From Mycteria americana (lineage: Eukaryota; Chordata; Aves; Ciconiiformes; Ciconiidae), in assembly GCF_035582795.1 (NCBI RefSeq), contig NC_134367.1, forward strand, positions 114,476,062 through 114,540,061: a stretch of 64,000 nt of DNA, in the 5' to 3' direction. Positions within the stretch are counted from its first letter, which is position 1; the number at the start of each line of letters is the position of its first letter. This document shows, one piece after another, positions 19,064-46,739 of this stretch. Below the pieces are notes generated by a model. The model did not search any database and had not been told where the DNA came from. It saw only the letters and a list, made by a program, of their open reading frames with translations. Made by a program: the position numbers and the translations under genes.

Positions 19064-22000
19064 CCAAGACTCCCTTAGATAAATAATACAGTAACAGAAA
19101 GAACCAATAAGCAATGAAAAGAGGAAATGATCCTGACAAGAACCGGTGCTGGTCCGCAAAATCTGAAACAGGGCAAACGCATAAAGATGTTGCAAGTACC
19201 AAAAGCTCCAGTAGAGGATGCTCTAACAGCAACAGTATCAGAAGTGTCATGAAAGTTGACACAAAAACCTGATCTGCAACAAACAACCCCCCAGAAGAGG
19301 GAGAGGGAAATAAAAAAAAAGGGCTGTGCAGAAGAGAATGAAGCAAATCGATTGTTGTGAGGTATTAAAAACATGTAAGTTTATAGTGGATGCCCAGCTT
19401 AAGGGGATTGTGGGGACAAAGTACCTTTTGGAGAATAAAAACATGTTTTTATTTTCTATACTTAGGACAAAGCAGACAGCGGCAGTATATTCTGAAACTG
19501 GGAGACCCAAGACTGGGAAAGCCAAAGAGAAACCAGATGTACTGCAAGTATCTTCAGATTCAAATAAATCTTTTAAAGACCAGAGTAAAATATAAAAGTA
19601 TTTTTCTAAACTGATTTTCAAACATAGTTGTGTTCTAAGACACTTAGGAAGTTTAAAAGCAAAAACAGTATACCAGAATTATTGTTCACAGCACAGCTTT
19701 CAAAACTGCATTGTAACTGCAGTGCTAAGCCCTAGGAACGTTTATGCACATGGATAAAATGTAAACGCTTGAATAGTGGCATTTAAATCAACACTAAATA
19801 CTTGCAGAATTGAGGCCCGATTCTCCTACTGAAAGTTATATCTGCTTACCATTACAAAGTTCCCTTCCATCCACTGCAAACAAAGAATACAGGACATGCA
19901 CATTGCCAACTAACATCAGCATTTTGTTCCTGAAAATACTTCGTTACTCTTTTCTTTCCCCACACTTCTTACACAGCACTTCATACACTGCCCAAACCAT
20001 AGGCACCACAGAAAACAAAAATGTAGTAGAAGAGTTATTTTGTGTGGACAGATCCTGCGCTCATGCAGAACTGCAGTGACACCAATGTGTGGGTGCAGGC
20101 ATCTGTCACACAGAACAGGTTGCAAAAATGGGGATCTATGGGCTGCAGCTGATGAGAACAAGAGGCTGAGACCTTGGACTAGGGTTCCACAAATACTGTT
20201 CTTCATCTGTGAAGGACAAAACCCTCCATGTGTAGACATTTAATCAGGAGTAGGCAGATACACTGCTTTTTTCTTCACTAGCTTTACATTTTCATGCTGA
20301 CTTTGTATGGTTTGGGCAAATCATAACTGTTCTGTAACCTGATGGCACGTAACCTGATAGAAAATTAACCTCTCAAAAGCAAATCTGAACCAGGAAAACA
20401 CAATTAGGTTGGATCAGAACATTGCGCCATGTAGCAGTGGCATTTCTGACCCAGTACCAGTTGCCCTACAGCCAGATTTGCTATACTGTTGTTAGATGTT
20501 AGTTTCCCATAATTACAATGCATATCAATCAAAATAGTTAATGATTTTAGAACTGCTTCATGGTCCATAAGAGAACAATAGAGGAAAATAATGAAAGTAC
20601 CAACTGGTAAATTCTGCTACCGATTTTTTACAGTCTGATTAGATATAAAGCAAGCTACCTTACAAGGAAAACTGTACCATTTAAGATACTTTGAATGTGT
20701 CACTTCCTTTTTTAATCATTACATTCTACTTAATATTGAACCAAATCTAAATCTGCTTTCCTTATCCAGCAGAACTGGGCTAGGTGGAGTTGCACTTGTT
20801 TCCTCATTTTCCAGTGTTCAACAGCAGGAATGGACATGACTCTCACTCTGAGCATCCTCTGACCTTCACATTCCTGTCAAAACTACTCTCCTGCCTGCAC
20901 ATGAGAAAAGCGCAGTCAGGTGCATTACGAAAGGACAAACCAGACAATTTCAACCATTTTATTGCCACAAAAGTATGCAAATTTTGCCAAAAAATAGAAC
21001 AACCTGCTTTAGACAGGTTACACAGCAGCGAGAAATTGGACTGTCTATGTTCTGTAACTTAAGTTCTGCCCTGCTTCATTTCATGGACATGTGAGGAAGT
21101 TTTACAAATTTAGGTGAAACAACCAAATTTTACATTACCTCTCATGTCTTAGATGATGTCAAAAAGCTGTTTCTACAGCTTGCTAGAAATTTGTAACAGC
21201 ATAAAAAGGTACTTTTTATGAAGTATAGATGTTTCAATTTTTCAGCTCTCCTTGGGTTTTCAGTCAGTGAAATTTGTATGTCTTCACTATTACTACCAAT
21301 TGTTCTAATAAATTTATTTCTAAGAAGCTCCCCATGTTTTGTCATTTGACTATCATAAAGCAGCTCACTTCTGCAAAGCTGCTATGCTGCATTTACAGCA
21401 ACTCATTCTTCTCAATAGACAATCACATTTTTTAATAGATTTTTTTGGTGTTGGAATGGGATCACTTACCTGACAGAATTTGCCCCTTGCTGAAAAAGAA
21501 ATAATGAATGATGTTAGCACATTACAACAGGTGTCAGTTTGCTGCAGGAGGTAACAAAAAACAATAAAAGCAGCAAAGGGATACGCAAAGGTCAGACTTT
21601 AATACCATAAGCAAATTTCTTCACCATATTTTTTCATCATAAAAAGCAGTGCAGGAAAATTAATCTCTCCTCTCTTAGGGCTTACCTCTAAACAGAGCTG
21701 CTGAAGCTGTGATTTAAAATAAAACAGGAAAAAAAACCTCTTATTCCAATGTAATCGTATCCAAGCTTGTAGTTTCTCAGGCTATTGTTTGATGACCATT
21801 AATATGCTTACCTAAGTGTATTAATCAGAACAGAATAAATGGTGGGTCAATGGCTGTGTATTTGTTACATTAGCCAGAGCACAAAAGAAAAAGTTTATTC
21901 TGGCTTTGCATCAGCTGCAGGAAGCAAGATGATACTTGATCCAGCATAAAGTTCACTTGTACTAAGCTGCCCTCTCAGTATTTTTTAAGGAATAAATTTA

Positions 22001-23847
22001 TACCAGATCAGTGTTTTGAATCATGGGGCTATTAAAATATCCAGTATTACAAGGCCTAGAGCTAATTTACTGTAACACTGATGCAGTGTTTCAGTAATGT
22101 CTAGTATGAATTTTAAATTAACAGCCTATTTTGTTCTGGAGTAGTATTTGTGGAAATGTTTGTGCACTCTATGAACTGAACCACCAGGAAAGGGAGAGTT
22201 TGTCAGCTGCTGTGCTGTTCTACAAAAGGAAAGAGGCTCTAGGATTGCTAAGGAATAAAGAACACTTGTATCTAGCAGAATAAAGAATCATGTGCTTTTC
22301 AATAAATCACAGTGGCATTTCTGTGCAAGTAACTTACATTTACGAGAAAGAAATGGAGTTGGAGTGGTCTGGATCTAGTCTCGTACATAAAGAACAGAAT
22401 TTAATTGATATTTCTCTCAGGGGAAGTGTCTCCCTTCTCTCTGAAACAGTCTGTGTTCGAAGACTGGTAGAATTGCTTCAAGTACTGCATGATGAGCCAC
22501 ACTGGAGAACTGAACACAAATAAAATAACCGGGGGGGGTGAAGAGGATTTCTCTTAAGTTCTCCAAGCTAGTCGACTTTACAGCTCCAACAAAAACTGCA
22601 CTAACACAACTGAGGAAGTTTTTCCATGATAGGAATGAGTGGCCTATATCTGGGAAACAAAAAGGGTTACTTAAGAAAATGTTCACATCCATAAAAACCT
22701 TCCTCCAACTATGGTTTCAGATAATAATCAGTATAGCTTTTTCTCCACAGTCACCTATCAAGCAAACAAAAGCACTACTTTACTTCAGAGACAATAAGAA
22801 AGAGCACTACTAAACATAGTTACAGATCTGTTGCCCTGTGTCCCTAATTTGAGGGGAGCAAATCCACTGATGAAGGTATAATTTTAAGTTAACATCACAG
22901 GCTTTTCTGTGGGAAGACGTATTACTATTTGATGTAGAAAGGCAACGGTAACCTATCTTCTCGGTCGGAATGAGTGCTTTCTCTTTTTTCTGGTTACAGC
23001 TTAATAATGCAAGGCTTTGACGGCATATCACTTTTAGGACTTTGCACACTTGCCCATTCCCTGTCCCCAACCTCTTCTCCTTGGTTCCTTGCAGTTTGCA
23101 AGCTAAACCATTGAACCTACCCAGGTTAAAAATATACCTCCCTCTTTTGGGAAGTTAAAAGCATGGGGAGAAAAAGGAGATTTAAATTTAGCAACCCAGT
23201 TTAAAGCACAAGCCCACAGAGCTACACTGGACCAAAGGGACAACAAGGTAGGAAGAGAATTAGTGGGAAGTAGGGTTGTAACACAAAGTCAGCTTTTTTG
23301 GCAAAGCAATCTGTGAAAGAGCTGACCTAATATTGGTGACCAGCAAGTGCCCTCCAGCAGACAGACAACCTTTCTGCATAGGCACCAGATACCTGAAAAT
23401 CCCAGTTAGCACTAGATAGCCTACGCTTGTGCAGGGCTTCTCTCTCACTCCCTCAGGGATAAGTCATTCTGAACAAGAAGCTCTGCTCGACGCCGGCCTG
23501 CCCCACTGCCTCAGCAGGCATGCCTGCCCAGCACCGAGCAGCCCCACCATGAGGCCCGCTCGGTTACAGACCTGGGGGCAGAGGTGGGCACACGTTTGCC
23601 AGGCGTGCGGTTGGGGTGCAGGGGTAGGCCACGGGAGGAGGGAGCTGCAGGCTCAGCAGCCAGGGCAGGCTGCTGCTCTCCCTCAGCTAACCCAGGCCTA
23701 GTGGAAAGGCCGGCGTTAAGGGAGGGCCCTTTCGCCTCAACACCACAGCTACCAGCAGCCAGACAGCCCCAGTCCGCCTTCGCCTTCGCCTTCCCCTCCC
23801 CACGCTGCGGAACGCTGCAGGTGCCCGCGGCAGCCACCACCTCCACC

Positions 23848-23880
23848 AGCCCAGCCCAGCCCCAGCCCCAGCCCCAGCCC
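23848..23880 (+). repeat. CCCCAG-type short tandem repeat
   Basis: Alternating CCCAG and CCCCAG units just inside MGME1 intron 1, about 50 bp from the non-coding exon donor. The other strand is G-rich with regular G-runs. Confidence 0.8.
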
Positions 23881-23927
23881 CCTCACGAACAGCAGCCCCG
23901 GAGAGAGAAACCCAAGGCGACCGTTAC

Positions 23928-24000
23928 CTGAGCACCGCACTTCCCGCCACCGCCACGGCCACCTGTGCGCAGGCGCGCTCCGGCCGCCGCCAACGCGCTA
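23928..24000 (-). other. MGME1: Probable MGME1 non-coding first exon
   Basis: A good donor, GCTCAG|GTAACGG on the minus strand, ends an exon at 23928 inside the CpG island. The 5' limit is unknown; 24000 is nominal. Human MGME1 also has a non-coding first exon as I recall. Confidence 0.5.
23966..23977. promoter_or_regulatory. NRF1-like site
   Basis: TGCGCAGGCGCG fits 11 of 12 positions of the nuclear respiratory factor 1 consensus YGCGCAYGCGCR. It is inside or next to the MGME1 first exon. Confidence 0.5.
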
Positions 24001-24002
24001 AC

Positions 24003-24014
24003 TGCGCACGCGTG
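24003..24014. promoter_or_regulatory. Second NRF1-like site
   Basis: TGCGCACGCGTG fits 11 of 12 positions of YGCGCAYGCGCR, 37 bp from the first NRF1-like site. Confidence 0.5.
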
Positions 24015-24023
24015 CGCTCCGCG

Positions 24024-24042
24024 GCTTGCCGGGATTTGTCGT
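24024..24042 (-). promoter_or_regulatory. ZNF143 (SBS)-like site
   Basis: Read on the minus strand, this 19-mer (ACGACAAATCCCGGCAAGC) fits about 16 of 19 positions of the ZNF143 consensus, built around ACTACAAYTCCC. ZNF143 sites are typical of bidirectional CpG-island promoters. Confidence 0.45.
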
Positions 24043-24232
24043 TCTCCCTCGCCGCCAGCCCTGGCCCCTCCCCCGCGCTGGGGCTGGGGGGGACCTCGGC
24101 GCTGGAGCCCCCGAAAGGGGTAGTGAGGGGGGCGTGCCTTCCCTCTTTCGCTTTTTTGAGTGTTCTTTGGAAATCTCTAAAGAAAATAACCCAAATCTTT
24201 AAAAGCGAGGAAACGAAGAAAAAAAAATTTAC

Positions 24233-24287
24233 GCCACCATCTTGGATGAAGGCAAGCAGCACCCTGCCCTCACCCAAGATGGCCGCC
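24233..24287. promoter_or_regulatory. Inverted pair of YY1-like sites
   Basis: GCCACCATCTTGG (24233-24245) and CCAAGATGGCCGCC (24274-24287) both resemble the YY1 element AAGATGGCGGC. They share perfect 9-bp inverted arms, CCATCTTGG and CCAAGATGG, 28 bp apart. YY1 sites usually sit at or just after transcription starts of housekeeping genes. Confidence 0.55.
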
Positions 24288-24401
24288 GCAGCGAGGGGGC
24301 GGGCGCAGCGGCCTCCGTCGGGAGCCGGGCCCGCGCGGGGGCCGCCGGGACGGCGGGGGTGTGTCGCTGGCGGCGTGAGGCGGCCGCGGCTCCGCCCCGG
24401 G

Positions 24402-24410
24402 CTATATGAG
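24402..24410 (+). promoter_or_regulatory. SNX5: TATA-like element of SNX5
   Basis: CTATATGAG lies 58-66 bp upstream of the SNX5 ATG. If used, transcription would start near 24432 and give a very short 5' UTR. Confidence 0.4.
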
Positions 24411-24467
24411 GCGGCGGCGGCGGTGGTGGCAGGGAGGGCGGTGAGCGGCTGGCTGTGCCTGGGCGAC

Positions 24468-41560
<17,093 letters not shown>

Positions 41561-42090
41561 GACGCCTTATTCTGAAAATGTGAAAAAAGCATCAATTGCA
41601 CTCAATGGCCAGGGGCAACTTATTGGCTTGACTTAATTAGCTTAAAATAAATATTGTCACTGAGATTGTTTGACTAATACTTAAATATGTTGATAGTGAT
41701 ACATTGACTTTCTTGGTATAAATGAGAACTGAATTGTGTATGAATTGTCTGGATGTAGCTAACATCCTGTTGGCTGATAACTCAAAATACGTCATGTAAG
41801 AAATCAATTTGCTGTTGACTGACTTCATCTAGCAGAAAATATTTTCTGATAAGAACTCCTTTTTTGCAGGATCATAAAGTAATCTGTCTCTTCATAGCCC
41901 TGATACACTTAAAACTTGCAAGTGGGAGTGACTTATATAAGTGTAGTAATTTTATAAAGTAAATATCTTAACATTCCACTTCCCAGACAGATTTCTACTA
42001 CAATATATTTTGAATTTCTATAACTACATTCAGTATTTGTACACTTGGGCAATACAGCAAATAAAGATGTCTGATACAACAACAGCTTGT
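41561..42090 (+). other. SNX5: SNX5 3' UTR
   Basis: AT-rich sequence after the stop, with AATAAA at 41646-41651 and 42060-42065. The second is followed by T/G-rich DNA and is the likelier main end. Confidence 0.65.
42060..42065 (+). terminator. SNX5: SNX5 polyadenylation signal AATAAA
   Basis: Located 500 bp after the stop, with TTGTTGTATGG-type downstream sequence. A proximal alternative is 41646-41651. Confidence 0.6.
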
Positions 42091-43840
42091 TGTATGGCAA
42101 GACTTTGTGTGGGATGTAAAATGACAAACTGAGGTTTCAGGCACAGGCCTATCACAAATTACTCATCACCTGGAGGTCTTCATTCAGAGCACTAGAGACA
42201 AATATTTGACTCAATAGGATTGTTCTTGGAATGGGTATTGACACTAAGTGTGGCGACTTCGGGTCATGTTGCTGTTTGAGTAGCTCTTGGAACTTTTACT
42301 TCCTATATGCTGCACACAAAGGAAACCAAGCCTTTCAAAAGCATTGATATGTATAGATGGCTTGGACTCCTTCAGACTACTCTACAGTCCTTCATATTTT
42401 GTTGATCTTTATACCTCCTGCTAGCAACAAGAGGCTGTTTAAAAATTCAGGGCTTCTGGAAGCATAGCTCTTGCCAGTCTTCTATAAGATAAAACTCTTT
42501 AATCTTAGTATGGCCATCTGGGTGTACACTGCCATAGCTGAGGCAACTCAGCCCATAAACCCCAGGGTCATCTTTCTACAGGTTGGCTATCATTTGGTGT
42601 ATGTGGATATAGGTCAGCAAGCCTTACCCTTCTAAAGGCAGCTTTCAGAGTAAGAAGAGTATCTGAGCCTTGCTTAATTTCTTGTGACTAAACTTCTAAT
42701 TATGCTCAAAGTAGGCTATGTGGCTATGTTCTGGGCAGACTGTCTGAAGCAGCTTCAACCAGAGAAGCTCTGAGAATGGGCAGCTCAGCGGCAGTACCTA
42801 AGGATTGTTCAATAGTTTACTCTTGTGACCTATTGCTTTTTCTTTTTGGTACTCCATGAAAACTGTGCAGGTCTTACCAGCCACACCATCCTGCAGCAGT
42901 CTAGCTGAAAAATGTCTTAATTCTGTCTCCTTTTACATTTAACAGGAATAGTTTCAACTTGTGGTTGATTAAGGCTTCTGGAGTTCATGCTCAGCTTCTG
43001 CCCAAATAGCTCAGTTCCAGCAGCAGACACATAAGTATATTGCTTGTGGATATGTGGCCCCTATATAGAAGCGAGCTGATAGGTAGCATCGCTGTCACCT
43101 ATGGCAGAGATGTCATAAAGTCCTAGCCACTTGTCCTGGGCCACTAATGGCCCCAAGCTTTGGCTTTTCCTAAAAATGCACACTGTGCCTCTTGCCCTCG
43201 CTTCTGGCTGCTTCATCCTGGGCTCTGCTGGTGTGCCAGCTGTGCCAGGATGAGCTTCTCCTAGTGTGCTGTGGCTCTTGGAAGCCATGGTTGCTTCATG
43301 CCCTTTTGCACCTGTTGCCTATGGCATAGGAGAAGTAGCATCTTGCTTAAGCTGTTTTACTGTAAAATACTGTTATATGCTGGGTCTTTCTGAACCTAGC
43401 TCCAGTAGCTGGGTGATCTTTGTGAATCAAAGTCAGTAGCCAGGAACTTGCAGCCTACACCTAACTGCCCTTGGGCTGAGTCTGAAGAAGTTGAGCTCTG
43501 ACTATGTTTATCCAAAGCTACTTCAACTCGGTTCAGAGGCCTTTCTTATTTTCTGCAGAGAAAGGCTGCAGCTACTATCAACATGACAAACAACACTTTG
43601 TGTCCCTGCTCCAGAAGCAGTCTAGACTATTGTGGGCTTCATGCATGGCCAGTAACAGTGTGTTTGAAGCTTTGAGACACCCTTTCTTTTTTTTTTTTAA
43701 ATATTCTTTTAGAGCTTTTCCATGAGATGCTTGCACTCAAAATTCTTGTCATAGCTTGGCTCGGATTAAAGTATTAATTTGATCAGATTAAAAGTATGCA
43801 AAAGATTTTGAGTGGATGTAATTATGGCTTTATACTGATG

Positions 43841-43881
43841 TTGTAGTTATTGTAGTTATAATTAATTTACAATAACTGCAA
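43841..43881. repeat. AT-rich 14-pair hairpin
   Basis: Arms 43841-43854 and 43868-43881 pair at all 14 positions, one as G-U in RNA, around a 13-nt AT-rich loop. Confidence 0.65.
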
Positions 43882-46697
43882 GAAATGTTAGCTATAAAGC
43901 AGTCTTTGCCAATAACACTGTTGCTCTGAAGGAAGCTGTTTTGTGTTAGCTATGCCAGTAGAGTGCATTGCAGTCAGCTTCAATGTCTGAAACGTGTTGA
44001 CTTGGAAAATACTAGTCACAGCACATCACATTCCTGGAGGCCAGTGGGTGGCAGGCTGGGACAGCTGCTGATAACTAATTGCATGATGTTTACCCTCAGA
44101 CTGAGTTGTAATGAAGTACTAGAAAGGCTGCTGCATACTCCAGTTTCTTACCTGGTAGCTGGACATATGTTGATATATAAGAGAAATTAGCTGCATGTGT
44201 GAGCAGTCTGCTCATTTGCAAGGATAGAAGTCTTTAACTAATGTAATATGCCTGGACCTGACTTTCCTTGTAGGAGGGCCTTTAATAAAGCCTTAGCAGA
44301 ACAAAGATCAGCACAGGCAAGTCAGTGTGATAAGGCAGGTTATAATCAATGTGAAAATAAGTTTTTTTTTTAGAAATATTGCTGAGACTTAATTTAAAAG
44401 GCTGGTTGGAGGGGGATGAGAGCAGAGTTTCATAGATGTCCCAAACAAGGATTGACTCTAATATACACATCATGATCACATCTGTAAAGCAGTTTACCTT
44501 TACAAGCTTGTTGCTCTGGTTTATGGATTGCAAATTGGCTTTGGAGAACAGGCATAAGCCTCATCACTGTGATGGTAACTGTGATATGTAGCTTTTCATA
44601 TCAGATGTCAGTTCCTCTCTGTCCATTTGAATGAGGTCAGAGGGAAAACCAAAGTTTGTTCAAGTTTACTAAGGTTTGTTAGACATCCAGCTCTAGTGTT
44701 GTTGATGAAGGCAGACACTGTTACTACCTGCAGGTAAGCATGCCACTGGGCTGCGACACAAGTGCTTAGACTATTCTATGCAATCCATTCCAGCCATGTT
44801 CCCTCCAAGAGTTTAAATAGCAGGTCTCTGCTAATCCAGCTTGCCTTGCCTGAAATGGGTTAGGGGTTCTCCCAGTAGCTGCTCAGCAGGTACAAATCTC
44901 CAGCCTGGAGTCAAGGCCATATTATCTTAACACAGCTGGTAGCAGAGCTGCATCCCCTTGTTCCTTGGTGCTGTGCTTGTGGCCCGTGTTATGGGAGATA
45001 GCATAGAGAAACCATCCTCTGAGGAAGAATGTTTCTACTGGCATGCAGCTGCTGGGCTGCATAGGGTGTTATAGGATACAGTGCTCCCTTCTCCATATGG
45101 TAAGTTTGGAGTCTAGCTTTTTCTCTTCCATCTTGGGGAGGAGCAGATGTTTTTCATCCTCCCAACAGAAGCATGGATCCTGAGGAATCCAGCTGTGTTC
45201 TCAGCATTAGGGAGTAAGGAGGTGATTCATGTCCTTGGACAGTAGTAGCACATCTCTGCTTACAGAGAAGCAATGATGACTGTTGGGATGGTGCAGGAGA
45301 GGTGGGCTAGAACCAAGTCCTTGGGTGCTGCAGGTATCTGGCTGGCTGTTTCCAGTGGAGCAGAGCTAACAGTTACGATGGGCATAGAGCAGTGGATCTG
45401 GATCACAGTGCAAACCCAGGAGAGACTAGCAGCAGGATAGCCGGATGCAGAAGGCTGCAGTCTTGGTATGGTGTTTGCAGCGGGTAAGGCATACTAAAAT
45501 GAGAGCGTCTTTGGGGGTGGGTGAAACAGGTGGCAATTGTACTTGGGGAGTTGGCAGTATCTGGATATGGGAAAACTGCAGATGGGAACCAATGTGGTCA
45601 CATAAGAGAGGCTCATAAATGTGTCCTGTTGCACAAGATTGTGATTCCAGGTGGTGCAATAAAACAGGGTTTTGTAGCCACAGAAAGGGAATGATTAAGG
45701 GTCAAGTGTACTCCAAGAAAGAGCTGGTTTGCCCTGGTTTGTACAAGTACTCATGGTTCTAGGAAGACATGTCACTGATGCTAATGCTGGTAAACCAAGC
45801 AGAGAACTGTTCCTGTGCCTTTGGGATACAGAAAGCCTGGAAGAGCTGTGAGCATGGACTCTTTATGCTAGTTGTTGCTGGGTCTGTGCTTCCCACAGTG
45901 CTTCTGCAGCTATGACCGGCTTCACAAGCCTGAGAAACTCTGGTAAACCCCCTGGCCTGACTGGGTGCAGAAGCTCAGCTGCAGTCTGACTTATCTTGGG
46001 ATGATTACTGATGTTCTAATTAGAGATTCATCATGACTAGGTTTGTTTTCTTTTAATGTGCTCCCAATTTATTCAGCTCCTCTCCATTCCATCCTGTTTC
46101 TTCTTGACTGCACACTCTGTAGGGGAGCTCTGATCTGAGGCCCTGACCTCTGGCAGTTTTGTAGCCTTATGGTACACTTCTGATAGCAGCAAATATGAAT
46201 TTCTCAAAACATGGAGCTGGGAAGGTTTTCTCGGCAGGTATTAATAGTTTCTGGCACTTGCAGTCTCTTTTCAAAAGATTGGGAGGAGCCGCTTGTTTAT
46301 GTGGTGAAGCAAAGATCTCTGCAGAGTTCCCATTCTTGAATGTAGCTTTCAGTACTTTCCTGCTGTCCCGGCACTTGCTGCTATGTCTGAGAGTGCAGTT
46401 ATGAGTTATTTCAATTTGTGCTCTTACACACCTGCATCGTTGCTTGGTGACGGTGGAATATCTGAAATGGATTTGAAATCTGTCTGTTTGCAGCTCAGTG
46501 GTCACCAGTGAATGAATACAGGCACTGGTGATCCATTTTAATCCCTCAGATTGTTGCCTGGCTCCAACTTTGGACCTGCAGCTCACTGTTTTGTGAAAAT
46601 TGTGGTTCCTTTGCTATCAAAACACTCTCCAGTGGCGGAGCTCTGGTGTGGGCTCAGCCTTGCTTTTTGTTTACTTTTTATATTACTAAGCCAATGA

Positions 46698-46739
46698 GAA
46701 GGCCCAGCTGAGATCAGAGTCCAACTCAGCTGGGTTTTT
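46698..46739. repeat. 10-bp perfect inverted repeat followed by a T run
   Basis: CCCAGCTGAG (46703-46712) and CTCAGCTGGG (46725-46734) around a 12-nt loop, extendable to 15 pairs with three G-U in RNA, then a T5 run. Confidence 0.75.

Larger units (their letters stand above)
18946..23927. other. MGME1 intron 1 (5' leader intron)
   Basis: About 5 kb between the non-coding first exon and the first coding exon. It contains a 13-bp hairpin at 19031-19063, two exon-like microexon candidates at 21470-21489 and 21686-21706, and a C-rich hexamer-type repeat at about 23848-23880 near the CpG island. No other gene was recognised. Confidence 0.7.

Noticed and set aside
46167-46586. 139-codon open frame, minus strand
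   Set aside because: Not recognised as any family, and no neighbouring exon or promoter sign.
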